NCBI GenBank assembly: GCA_023427925.1
Contig: JAEYZS010000049.1
Span: 1-9,474, forward strand
Length of the DNA: 9,474 bases
Direction: 5' to 3'
From: Pseudomonadota bacterium
Lineage (GTDB): Bacteria > Bdellovibrionota > Bdellovibrionia > Bdellovibrionales > JAEYZS01
Each line of letters starts with the position of its first letter. Within the stretch, counting starts at the first letter, position 1. The notes under the pieces are model-generated. The model had not been told where the DNA came from. It saw only the letters and a list, made by a program, of their open reading frames with translations, and ran no database searches. The translations under genes were made by a program, and so were the position numbers. Of the stretch, positions 1 through 6,581 are shown one piece after another.

Positions 1-2610
1 CATATCACGACCGATGTAAGCGACCTTTGTCTCAAACCAAGGTGCGATTGTGCAATAAGCTCCCATGTTTTTCGGTTCTTCCTGTAGCCAAGTAATGTTT
101 TTCAGCTTCTTACATGACTTAATAAGATCTTGAATTTTCTTTTCAGGGAATGGATAGAGTTGCTCAACGCGAATCAAAGCAACATTGTCGCCTTTAACAT
201 TCTGTTTATCTCTTGCATCGTCGAGATCGTAATAAACTTTACCAGAACAGAATACGAGCTCTTCCACATTCTTGTAGTCCTTTAGTTTTGGATCGAGGAG
301 GATTTCCTGGAAGGTTCCATTTGAAAGCTCATCAAGACTAGAAACAACCTTCGGATGTCTTAAGAGTGATTTTGGTGACATCACTACTAATGGCTTTCTA
401 AAATCTCTCTTTACTTGGCGTCTCAGTGCATGGAAGAGCTGCGCAGGAGTTGTAAAGTTACAAACCGGAATATTTGCTTGAGCACAAGATTGCATAAATC
501 TTTCAAGACGTGCACTGGAATGCTCTGGTCCTTGCCCTTCATAACCGTGAGGCAACAAGAGAACAAGGCCACTCATCTGATACCATTTGCTCTCACCCGC
601 TACTAAAAATTGGTCAAGGATAATTTGAGCGCCATTCATAAAGTCGCCAAATTGAGCTTCCCAGATCGTTAGGAATGTTGGATCTGAAATTGAGTTTCCG
701 TATTCAAAGCCCAGAACACCGTACTCGGAAAGTAGAGAATCATACACACAGAATTCTTTTTCAGAGTTTATGGCTTTGAGCGGAACATATTGAGCACCCG
801 TTTTTGTATCATAGAATACCGAATGTCTATGGGTGAATGTCCCTCTCCCACAATCTTGACCAGAGAGTCTTACGGATGTTCCTTCGTGAATGAGAGAACC
901 ATAACAAAGGAGTTCCGCCATTCCCCAATCCACTGGTTTTTCGCCATTGACCATTTGCTTTCTTTGATCGATTAGCTTTTGAATCTTAGAGTGCGGAGTA
1001 AATCCACTAGGTACCGTTGTAAGGATCTCACCCACTTTCTTTAGAACACTATTATCTGTTTTTGTATTTGTCTCTTTTTCGAAGTCTTTAAGCTCGCCTC
1101 TTCGCAGACCCTTCCAAAGACCTTCAAAAGACATAAGCTTAAGCTTTGTAGGATTCTTCCTAACTTCATTCAAAATACTCTGAAGGTTATCCATCTTCTC
1201 TTGAATCAAATTATTGAGACCTTTTTCATCAATAAGCTTTTCAAATGTAAGCTTTGCGCCGTAAATTTCGGCAAGTGTTGGATGGGATTTGATAAGCGTA
1301 TACATTAGAGGTTGCGTAAACATAGGCTCATCACCCTCGTTGTGACCGAATCTTCTGTAACAAACCATATTAATAACGACGTCATGACCGAATTCTTGTC
1401 TAAATCGAATAGCAATATCAGCGGCTCTCACACAAGCTTCCACGTCATCTCCATTAACATGGATGACTGGACATAATTGGGTTTTAGCAACATCAGATGA
1501 ATAAGGAGAGCTTCGAGTGTCTACGATATCCGCAGTAAATCCAACTTGGTTATCGATAATGATATGAACCGTACCGCCCACAGTGTACCCTTTAAGCTGT
1601 GACATTTGGAAAGATTCACTCACGACACCTTGACCGGCAAACGCAGCTTCTCCGTGGATTAAGATCGGCACAACTTTTTTTCGTTTCTCAGTGTCCTTGC
1701 GAACTCTTTGCTTCGCTCGCACCATTCCTTGAACCACTGGGTTAACCGCTTCTAAGTGAGAGGGGTTAAATGCTAACGAAACAGCGCATGGGCCATTTGC
1801 AGTTTCTTTTATAGACTGATATCCGAGGTGATATTTCACATCACCATCAAGACCTTCAATTCCTTCAAAAGCTTTTCCGTCAAACTCAGAGAAAATATCT
1901 CCGTAACCCTTACCCATAAAGTTTGCAAGAACGTTGAGTCGACCTCTATGAGCCATTCCGATTGTTAGCTCTTCTACCCCGATTTTTGTTCCAGAGCGCG
2001 CGATCTTCTCTAACATTGGAATGACTGCATCTGCGCCTTCGATAGAAAACCTTTTTGCTCCAACATATCTCGTATGCAAAAAATTTTCGAAGGCTTCAGT
2101 GATTACCACTTGCCTTAAGATATCGAGTTTTTCTTCTTTCGTAATTTTATAATTATCGAGATTCTTTTCCATCTCGTTAATAAACCAATCGCGAATTCTA
2201 GGTTTTGTTTCTGCAACCTGAACAGACAGAGTCCCACAGTATGTTTTCTTTAATGTCTCGACGATTTCTTTTAAGCTCCCTTTGAAGGGGCCGATTTCAA
2301 AATGCTGATTTAAATCGGCATCAGAAAGACCATATCTACCTAGAGAAAGTTCTTCGGATTTGGAATTAGAATTTTGCAATGGATTGAGTTGCGCTTCAAA
2401 GTGACCATAGTCTCTGTAGGCTTGAATAAGTCGATAAACGTTAAGGTCTTTTTCTGAAAGCCCACCGCTTTTTGAAAATTCCATTCCTTCAAAGAATCTT
2501 TTCCATTCAACTTCTACTGAGTCTGGAGATTTTAAATAATCTTGGTAAAGGCTATCAATATATTCTGCATTTGATTGATTCATGTAACTGAGTTTTTTTG
2601 TTTTTTCCAC
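1..2610 (-). CDS. sucA: 2-oxoglutarate dehydrogenase E1 component (SucA/OdhA), C-terminus cut by window edge
   Basis: Thiamine-diphosphate-dependent E1 subunit of the TCA-cycle 2-oxoglutarate dehydrogenase complex; it decarboxylates 2-oxoglutarate and passes the succinyl group to the lipoyl domain of E2. I read 870 codons with no stop. The N-terminal E1o segment (YIDSLYQDYLKSPDSVEVEW, about residues 14-33) is present, followed by the active-site HGEAAFAGQG stretch near 316, the ThDP/Mg site with NGDDVE near 384, RRFGHNEGDEP near 418-428, and LPHGYEGQGPEHSSAR near 680 in the transketolase-like part. E. coli SucA has about 933 residues; the frame ends at TKVAYIGRDM, so only a few dozen C-terminal residues should be missing. 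I chose GTG at 2610 because AGGAAG lies 5 nt upstream; the ATG at 2583 has no ribosome binding site. sucB would be expected beyond the left edge. Family assignment is very secure. Confidence 0.96.
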   Translation of the reverse strand, partial: MEKTKKLSYMNQSNAEYIDSLYQDYLKSPDSVEVEWKRFFEGMEFSKSGGLSEKDLNVYRLIQAYRDYGHFEAQLNPLQNSNSKSEELSLGRYGLSDADLNQHFEIGPFKGSLKEIVETLKKTYCGTLSVQVAETKPRIRDWFINEMEKNLDNYKITKEEKLDILRQVVITEAFENFLHTRYVGAKRFSIEGADAVIPMLEKIARSGTKIGVEELTIGMAHRGRLNVLANFMGKGYGDIFSEFDGKAFEGIEGLDGDVKYHLGYQSIKETANGPCAVSLAFNPSHLEAVNPVVQGMVRAKQRVRKDTEKRKKVVPILIHGEAAFAGQGVVSESFQMSQLKGYTVGGTVHIIIDNQVGFTADIVDTRSSPYSSDVAKTQLCPVIHVNGDDVEACVRAADIAIRFRQEFGHDVVINMVCYRRFGHNEGDEPMFTQPLMYTLIKSHPTLAEIYGAKLTFEKLIDEKGLNNLIQEKMDNLQSILNEVRKNPTKLKLMSFEGLWKGLRRGELKDFEKETNTKTDNSVLKKVGEILTTVPSGFTPHSKIQKLIDQRKQMVNGEKPVDWGMAELLCYGSLIHEGTSVRLSGQDCGRGTFTHRHSVFYDTKTGAQYVPLKAINSEKEFCVYDSLLSEYGVLGFEYGNSISDPTFLTIWEAQFGDFMNGAQIILDQFLVAGESKWYQMSGLVLLLPHGYEGQGPEHSSARLERFMQSCAQANIPVCNFTTPAQLFHALRRQVKRDFRKPLVVMSPKSLLRHPKVVSSLDELSNGTFQEILLDPKLKDYKNVEELVFCSGKVYYDLDDARDKQNVKGDNVALIRVEQLYPFPEKKIQDLIKSCKKLKNITWLQEEPKNMGAYCTIAPWFETKVAYIGRDM

Positions 2611-2615
2611 TGAAG

Positions 2616-2621
2616 CTTCCT
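2616..2621 (-). promoter_or_regulatory. Ribosome binding site that decides the sucA start
   Basis: AGGAAG on the minus strand ends 5 nt before a GTG at 2610-2608 that is in frame with sucA. The stretch before the alternative ATG (2583) is A-rich with CTCAGTTAC and has no purine-rich Shine-Dalgarno match. An in-frame TGA lies about 13 codons upstream of the GTG, so no longer start is likely. Confidence 0.7.
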
Positions 2622-2660
2622 GTTTGGCATCGTTATGAATAAAAGATCAATACTATTCAG

Positions 2661-2696
2661 ATCTTAAGACATATCTGATGCGCCAACAATTGTAAA
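2661..2696 (-). promoter_or_regulatory. Candidate sucA promoter with overlapping inverted repeat
   Basis: Two weak sigma-70-like pairings on the minus strand each have 17-nt spacers: TTGTTG (2689-2684) with TAAGAT (2666-2661), and TTTACA (2696-2691) with TATGTC (2673-2668). The first would give a leader of roughly 40-45 nt before the GTG. A perfect inverted repeat, CAGAT (2659-2663) and ATCTG (2673-2677), overlaps the -10 area and could be an operator. Neither promoter is strong, so this is a pattern-based guess. Confidence 0.3.
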
Positions 2697-2739
2697 TATG
2701 CTGATGACGACCTTAGCCTTAAAAGTGGGTTTTACAGAG

Positions 2740-2752
2740 TTCCAAATTGGAA
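2740..2752. repeat. 13-bp odd palindrome TTCCAAATTGGAA upstream of sucA
   Basis: Six-base arms TTCCAA and TTGGAA flank a single central A. The site lies about 130 nt upstream of the sucA start, between the 3' end of the nfu gene and the candidate sucA promoter. Its symmetry fits a dimeric regulator site, but I do not recognise the motif, and AT-rich palindromes of this size occur by chance. Confidence 0.25.
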
Positions 2753-2838
2753 TCACTTAAATGGACTTTTGTAGAGTGAAAGCTGGTAATTCGAGCAGAT
2801 GCGAAGCGCAAATGTCGACCACAGTTTGAAGTCGATCG

Positions 2839-2858
2839 AAGGCCCACGGAGAGGCCCC
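2839..2858 (-). terminator. GC-rich hairpin just after nfu, possible terminator
   Basis: On the minus strand GGGGCCT pairs with GGGCCTT across a 6-nt loop, CTCCGT, counting three G-U wobbles. It begins 6 nt after the nfu stop codon. The bases after it (CGATCGACTTC) are not a U tract, so it is a poor classical intrinsic terminator. It could instead protect the 3' end or act as a weak terminator. Confidence 0.35.
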
Positions 2859-2864
2859 AAGAGC

Positions 2865-3485
2865 TTACATGTAAGGGTTGTGCCCTGATGCATGATCAGT
2901 AACATCAATAACGTTTTGTATTGTAGGAATTGAGCGCTTAATTGCCAACTCTACACCTTGCTTTAAAGTAGCCTGCGAAGACGAGCAACCTTGGCAACCA
3001 CCCTCAAGACGGACATATGCCGTATCTGACGTGATATCAACTAAGCTGATTTTGCCACCATGGCTTGCGACCATAGGATTAATGTCCTTGTCTAAAACGG
3101 CTTGAATCTGCTGCGCCAAAGGGTTTGCAGCCAGTTTATTGCTCAATTGCTCTGGTGTTTGACTCAAATCAATTGTCGGAAGGGGTGGATTTTCTTCGAA
3201 ATCTCGCACACCGTCGGCCTTAAGCATCTCAAAATGCTCTTGGATTAAACCGGCTAATGGTTCAGCAAGCATCTCCCAATCAACCCAGTCTTGCTTCTTT
3301 ACGGTCACGAAGTCCTGGCCTACAGTCACTTGTTCCGTCCAAGGGAAACCGAAAATCTTATTTGCCAAAGGTGATCTTTGGGCTTGAACCGAAGAAAGGT
3401 ATTCCACTTCTATTTTCGAAACCGTTTGATCAAAAATGAACTTACGAAACTCCGGGTTTCCAATATCAACAATATCAACTTTCAT
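2865..3485 (-). CDS. Nfu-type iron-sulfur cluster carrier (Nfu_N plus NifU C-terminal domain)
   Basis: A 206-residue Fe-S cluster scaffold/carrier protein. Residues about 8-90 look like the Nfu N-terminal domain, with SPLANKIFGFP around 38-48 and DFVTVKKQDWVDWEML around 58-73. Residues about 125-195 are the NifU C-terminal domain with the cluster-binding CxxC, GGCQGCSSSQATLK, at Cys164 and Cys167. The tail DVTDHASGHNPYM matches the conserved ending seen in this family. A dimer would bridge a 4Fe-4S cluster through the two CxxC motifs and hand it to apo-targets such as lipoyl synthase or aconitase. This domain order is that of mitochondrial NFU1 and many bacterial homologues; it is not E. coli NfuA, whose N-terminal half is A-type. 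The ATG at 3485 has GAGGAAAG 4 nt upstream. Gene neighbour sucA fits a role in lipoate-dependent metabolism. Confidence 0.93.
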   Translation of the reverse strand: MKVDIVDIGNPEFRKFIFDQTVSKIEVEYLSSVQAQRSPLANKIFGFPWTEQVTVGQDFVTVKKQDWVDWEMLAEPLAGLIQEHFEMLKADGVRDFEENPPLPTIDLSQTPEQLSNKLAANPLAQQIQAVLDKDINPMVASHGGKISLVDITSDTAYVRLEGGCQGCSSSQATLKQGVELAIKRSIPTIQNVIDVTDHASGHNPYM

Positions 3486-3489
3486 TATA

Positions 3490-3497
3490 CTTTCCTC
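3490..3497 (-). promoter_or_regulatory. Ribosome binding site of nfu
   Basis: GAGGAAAG on the minus strand, separated by TATA from the ATG at 3485. This strong match fixes the start codon and suggests efficient translation. Confidence 0.75.
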
Positions 3498-3510
3498 ACT
3501 GGTTGACTAC

Positions 3511-3539
3511 TAAATACGCCTTTTTTACACTTATTTCAA
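3511..3539 (-). promoter_or_regulatory. Candidate promoter of nfu
   Basis: TTGAAA (3539-3534; five of six -35 matches) and TATTTA (3516-3511; three of six -10 matches) are separated by exactly 17 nt. Transcription would start near 3504, giving a leader of about 20 nt that carries the ribosome binding site. The position between a terminator-like hairpin and the gene supports an independent nfu promoter. The -10 is weak. Confidence 0.45.
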
Positions 3540-3611
3540 CAGGATTTTAACGCGTCCACAGCTCTCGCCCAATTTGCTTACGCTCAGAATTGAAGAGGTA
3601 GAGGTCGATTC

Positions 3612-3639
3612 AAAAAAGTGAACCACACGGAGTAGTGGT
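3612..3639 (-). terminator. Intrinsic terminator of the transcription unit ending in the secreted-protein gene
   Basis: On the minus strand ACCAC (3639-3635) pairs with GTGGT (3626-3622) around an 8-nt loop. The stem is followed after TCAC by six U residues (3617-3612). The hairpin begins about 40 nt after the stop codon of the secreted-protein gene and precedes the nfu promoter. The 5-bp stem is short, so termination may be partial. The U tract can also sit in the loop of a second small hairpin, GGTTCA with TGAATC. Confidence 0.5.
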
Positions 3640-3681
3640 GCCTTCAACAAACCAAACGAGCCGGACGAAACAACAGTACGA

Positions 3682-4425
3682 CTACTCGAGAGTCACAACT
3701 CTGTTGATTGCAACACCATCAGCAGCTCTGATGTGGATGAGTTTTTTAGTTCTTTGGCTCACGTTATAAGGGATTTTTACTTCCTTGTTAAAGAATTGAA
3801 TTTCTTGCGTGCAAATACTTGTTACCATATCTACGACAGGCAGTACTTCAATCACAGTTTCCGAACGTTCATCAAGAACCTTTATTTCTTTGAAGGCATA
3901 ACAACCGTTTGGAAAAGAACCCGGCAAATTGAGCACAATGTTTTTAGACTTTATATCCACTTTAACTGTTAAGCCATTTACATCAAGCGGAGCGTATTCA
4001 TAATCATCTTTTTGCTCTGTCTTGCTCTTAGAGACATTGATCTTTGAATAAGGTGTGTATTTACCCTCTTCAGTTTCAAACTGGAGTTGGTAGTCACCTG
4101 GTTCTAATGAACCTATTTTTAATGTTGTCGGGCTCGAGGTATTTCTTGATCTGCAGAAGTCACTCTTAAGAACCAACGAAACATTCGAAATTTTAATGGT
4201 TTTATTTTTATGGTCAATATCAGGAACAAATGCATAAGTTCTTAGAAAACAAGAACTCGTACTGTGATTGACATAGGTGATCTCAATATCATCTAGATCA
4301 TCAAATCCAGGCGGCACAAAAACTTCGTTTTTAAAAGGTGGATTTAAAACCGTCTGTGCATCCGAAGCAAAATCAGCCGATGCTTGAACTGATAAGGCAA
4401 AAAAAACTAAAAATAAAAACTTCAT
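3682..4425 (-). CDS. Secreted protein of unknown function with two cysteine-paired beta-rich repeats
   Basis: I do not recognise this 247-residue protein. The N-terminus MKFLFLVFFALSVQASA is a typical Sec signal peptide with a likely cleavage after ASA (residue 17), so it should reach the periplasm or outside. No lipobox is seen. The mature part looks beta-strand-rich and appears duplicated: residues about 46-117 contain Cys59 and Cys91 (32 apart), and residues about 153-235 contain Cys175 and Cys205 (30 apart). Each second cysteine is followed by a hydrophobic strand (TLKIGSLEPGDYQLQF, then EVKIPYNVSQRTKKLIHIR). The likely disulfide in each half and the sandwich-like pattern suggest two immunoglobulin-like modules, which is inference. 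A linker rich in charged residues (about 132-148) separates them. The ATG at 4425 is preceded by GGGGG at 4 nt, a loose ribosome binding site. It lies 84 nt downstream of the CBS-PAS gene and before a terminator. Confidence 0.8.
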   Translation of the reverse strand: MKFLFLVFFALSVQASADFASDAQTVLNPPFKNEVFVPPGFDDLDDIEITYVNHSTSSCFLRTYAFVPDIDHKNKTIKISNVSLVLKSDFCRSRNTSSPTTLKIGSLEPGDYQLQFETEEGKYTPYSKINVSKSKTEQKDDYEYAPLDVNGLTVKVDIKSKNIVLNLPGSFPNGCYAFKEIKVLDERSETVIEVLPVVDMVTSICTQEIQFFNKEVKIPYNVSQRTKKLIHIRAADGVAINRVVTLE

Positions 4426-4509
4426 AAAACCCCCGGGTAGTTTCCTGATCCGAACTCCTAAAAAGCTTGGTAGAAATTAGGAATAGAATCTTACTAGAAA
4501 ATCGAAAAA
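4426..4509 (-). other. Leader between CBS-PAS gene and secreted-protein gene
   Basis: This 84-nt gap contains a 6-bp perfect inverted repeat, TCCTAA (4482-4477 read on minus) and TTAGGA (4461-4456), with 15 nt between the arms. A CCCGGG palindrome overlaps the G-rich ribosome binding region. No convincing -35/-10 pair or terminator is visible, so read-through from the upstream genes is the simplest reading. Confidence 0.35.
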
Positions 4510-5385
4510 TTAATCTTCGGAGTCGTAAATACCATGAAGCGCTCGTAAAAGCGAATCAGAATCTAAGATTCTTGATATGCTTGAAGCGGCAATAAATTCA
4601 CCTTTGGAGTTACGGATCGCATTAGAAACGATCTCCACTCTTAAAACTTCCTTATTTTTGCGTAAAAAGCTCGTATATAGCTTTAGACTCTGGTCGGAGC
4701 TCAATAGCTGATTTGATGCCGATTCAATCGTCGCTCGTTCTGATTCTGGATACAATTCAAAGACAGATTTTCCTATAAGTTCTTTAGGCTGGTATCCTAA
4801 TTCACTGTGTAGTTTTTCATTGGCGATAACAATCTTACCTGCCGCATCAACCGAGTGAAACATGAACGGACTCTTTTCGACCATGCTTCCAATATTCGAA
4901 AGCTCCCCTTGAGTCGCTTTCAATTGATCCTTTAAAATCGCAATTCGGTCCTGCAAGATGTTCATCTCTTGCACCAATCCTCCCGATTTCTTTTCGTCAC
5001 CTATTAGGAATTTCAATATATCTTTTGGGCTAATGATTCCTACCAAATGCCCTTGATCATCCAAAACCAATACACGGTGAGATGAGGAATTCATAACTCC
5101 TTTAACGACAACGTCAATACCGTCGCTAACTTTCACCGTCACTGGAGTCGAAAATAAATTCCTAAAATCATACAGAACTTTATTGGAGTTTTCTTTTTTA
5201 GATACAAAAATGTAGCTCTTCAGAAGCTCAATTTCAGAGAGCTGACCCAATAGTTTGCCCGCATTGTCGAGAACTGGGGCACTCGAAATATGATGTGACA
5301 TCAAGGATTGGACAGCGACTGGAATTCTCATCGACGAAGACAGTGAGAAAGGCTTGTGAGTCATAATGTCTTTTGCGATTTTCAT
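4510..5385 (-). CDS. CBS-pair and PAS domain signalling protein without an obvious output domain
   Basis: A 291-residue soluble protein. CBS domain 1 spans about 1-58 (AKDIMTHKPFSLSSSMR, then ISSAPVLDNAGKLLGQLSE) and CBS domain 2 about 78-127 (SHRVLVLDDQGHLVGIISP, KDIL). CBS pairs commonly bind adenosine nucleotides. Residues about 135-168 are heptad-like and probably form a coiled coil. A PAS domain follows at about 167-272, with FMFHSVDAAGKIVIANEKL, HSELGYQPKELIGKSVFEL and a PAC-like end, KNKEVLRVEIVSNAIRNSKG. No histidine kinase, GGDEF, EAL or helix-turn-helix follows, and only about 20 residues remain after the PAS. It probably senses and signals through protein contact. The ATG at 5385 lies 17 nt after the stop of the PLP-enzyme gene, and AGAGG is 10 nt upstream, so co-transcription is likely. 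Confidence 0.88.
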   Translation of the reverse strand: MKIAKDIMTHKPFSLSSSMRIPVAVQSLMSHHISSAPVLDNAGKLLGQLSEIELLKSYIFVSKKENSNKVLYDFRNLFSTPVTVKVSDGIDVVVKGVMNSSSHRVLVLDDQGHLVGIISPKDILKFLIGDEKKSGGLVQEMNILQDRIAILKDQLKATQGELSNIGSMVEKSPFMFHSVDAAGKIVIANEKLHSELGYQPKELIGKSVFELYPESERATIESASNQLLSSDQSLKLYTSFLRKNKEVLRVEIVSNAIRNSKGEFIAASSISRILDSDSLLRALHGIYDSED

Positions 5386-5402
5386 AAGCTTTAAACCTCT
5401 TT

Positions 5403-6551
5403 TTAAGATTTCAAAATATTTTCCAATTTTTTTATTAATAAATCGATGTCGTTTTTGTCGTGATAGATTCCAAACCCAAAACGCAATCGGTCAGCTCGAG
5501 AGTCAACCAGAATGCCATTTTTATATAAGATATCTTCAATTTCTTGTGCTTTATGAGTCTTAAAAGTAACGAAGTGAGCTTCTGGAATGTTTTCGCCTGA
5601 GTAAATAAGATTATCTTTTCCAATCGGAAGACCATTCAAATTTGAAATAAAATAATTTTTAAGACCATTCACTCTTTCATGGACAACTTGAGTCGTGAGA
5701 TTTTCTCTTTTAAACATATCGAAGACAGAATTTATTCGATAGCATCCAGACGCGTCGAAAGTAGATCCCCAAAATCTCATGCCAGAACTGGAGTATTGAA
5801 TCTCTTTTTGCGCTTCGTTGAGGGTTTCAAAACTTGCAAACCAACCCGTATTGATTGGACGATAGATATTGTTCTTAGGACACGCCAAGAAGCACACGCC
5901 CTCACCACCTTGAGCATACTTATAACCGCCAGCAAGATAAAAAATCCTATCTTCAAATTCTTTTAAATTTGTCGGTACTGCACAGAATGCATGGTATCCG
6001 TCCACAACAATCATGGCTTCCTTCGATGCCCTATGGACCCAATTGTCTAAATCAGGGCATGTGAGACCTGAATTGAAAAAAACCTGACTAGTAAAGATCA
6101 TATCATAATTTTTTGAAACTTCCTCGGTCCATCGACGAGAGAAGGTTTCATAAGGTTCGACGGGTATCACCACGGCTTCGACTCTGTCTGCTTCAATGAG
6201 ACGCTGTATTTGCCGTCTAAAACTGTGAAACTCTGAATCTGTCGTTAAGACTTTTATTTTTTTATCAAAGCATGAAAAGAGTCTTGCGACAAATTCGTGG
6301 GTATTGGGAGCAATCGCAATCATCTCCGAATTTGAAAGATTCAAAACTTCGGCTATGTTTTTTTGAACCTGCGGGACTACTTTTGAAAAAATATAATCCC
6401 ATTTTTTATCAAGGAAGTGGACTGAATCTCGCCAATATTGTTGGTGGGCTTCAAATGTACAATCGGGCCACGGATGATGGGAATGTGCCGCAAAATGCAT
6501 CTGCTTGCACTCAGTTAGCGATAAGTTATAAAGGTGCTTATAAGACTTCAT
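5403..6551 (-). CDS. Kynureninase-like PLP-dependent enzyme (aminotransferase class V fold)
   Basis: A 382-residue fold-type I PLP enzyme. Near the N-terminus FAAHSHHPWPD (20-30) resembles the substrate-side loop of kynureninase-like members. NTHEFVARLF (83-92) would bind phosphate, VVDGYHAFCA (182-191) carries Asp184 for the pyridine nitrogen plus a nearby His, and GGYKYAQGGEG (208-218) contains the probable Schiff-base Lys211. The C-terminal small domain ends in DRLRFGFGIYHDKNDIDLL, the place of the conserved Arg that binds a carboxylate. The YK context of the lysine resembles kynureninase, not the HK of cysteine desulfurases. Whether it cleaves kynurenine or handles another amino acid cannot be told. 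The ATG at 6551 has a GGGGA element upstream. The gene sits 30 nt after marC and 17 nt before the CBS-PAS gene. Confidence 0.85.
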   Translation of the reverse strand: MKSYKHLYNLSLTECKQMHFAAHSHHPWPDCTFEAHQQYWRDSVHFLDKKWDYIFSKVVPQVQKNIAEVLNLSNSEMIAIAPNTHEFVARLFSCFDKKIKVLTTDSEFHSFRRQIQRLIEADRVEAVVIPVEPYETFSRRWTEEVSKNYDMIFTSQVFFNSGLTCPDLDNWVHRASKEAMIVVDGYHAFCAVPTNLKEFEDRIFYLAGGYKYAQGGEGVCFLACPKNNIYRPINTGWFASFETLNEAQKEIQYSSSGMRFWGSTFDASGCYRINSVFDMFKRENLTTQVVHERVNGLKNYFISNLNGLPIGKDNLIYSGENIPEAHFVTFKTHKAQEIEDILYKNGILVDSRADRLRFGFGIYHDKNDIDLLIKKLENILKS

Positions 6552-6581
6552 CCCGTTTCCCCACGTATGGAGAAAAGCATA

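Larger units (their letters stand above)
2611..2864. other. Non-coding gap between nfu and sucA
   Basis: This 254-nt gap holds, in minus-strand order, the GC-rich hairpin after nfu, the 13-bp palindrome, the candidate sucA promoter with its inverted repeat, and the sucA ribosome binding site. No credible gene is visible on either strand. The only short frame I looked at is a 20-codon plus-strand frame from 2698 that lacks a ribosome binding site. I see no known riboswitch or RNA gene. Confidence 0.6.

Noticed and set aside
2698..2760. A 20-codon plus-strand frame (MLMTTLALKVGFTEFQIGIT) in the nfu-sucA gap
   Set aside because: No ribosome binding site, it crosses the palindrome and control region of sucA, and it is short enough to be chance.
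3586..3640. A tRNA- or small-RNA-like stretch with GGTCGATTC
   Set aside because: It resembles a T-loop by one short match only; no acceptor, D or anticodon stems can be drawn. The terminator explains the visible structure.
5435..5966. Frames on both strands inside the PLP-enzyme gene (5435-5635 minus, 5679-5966 plus)
   Set aside because: Both lie entirely within a well-supported gene and give no recognisable protein.
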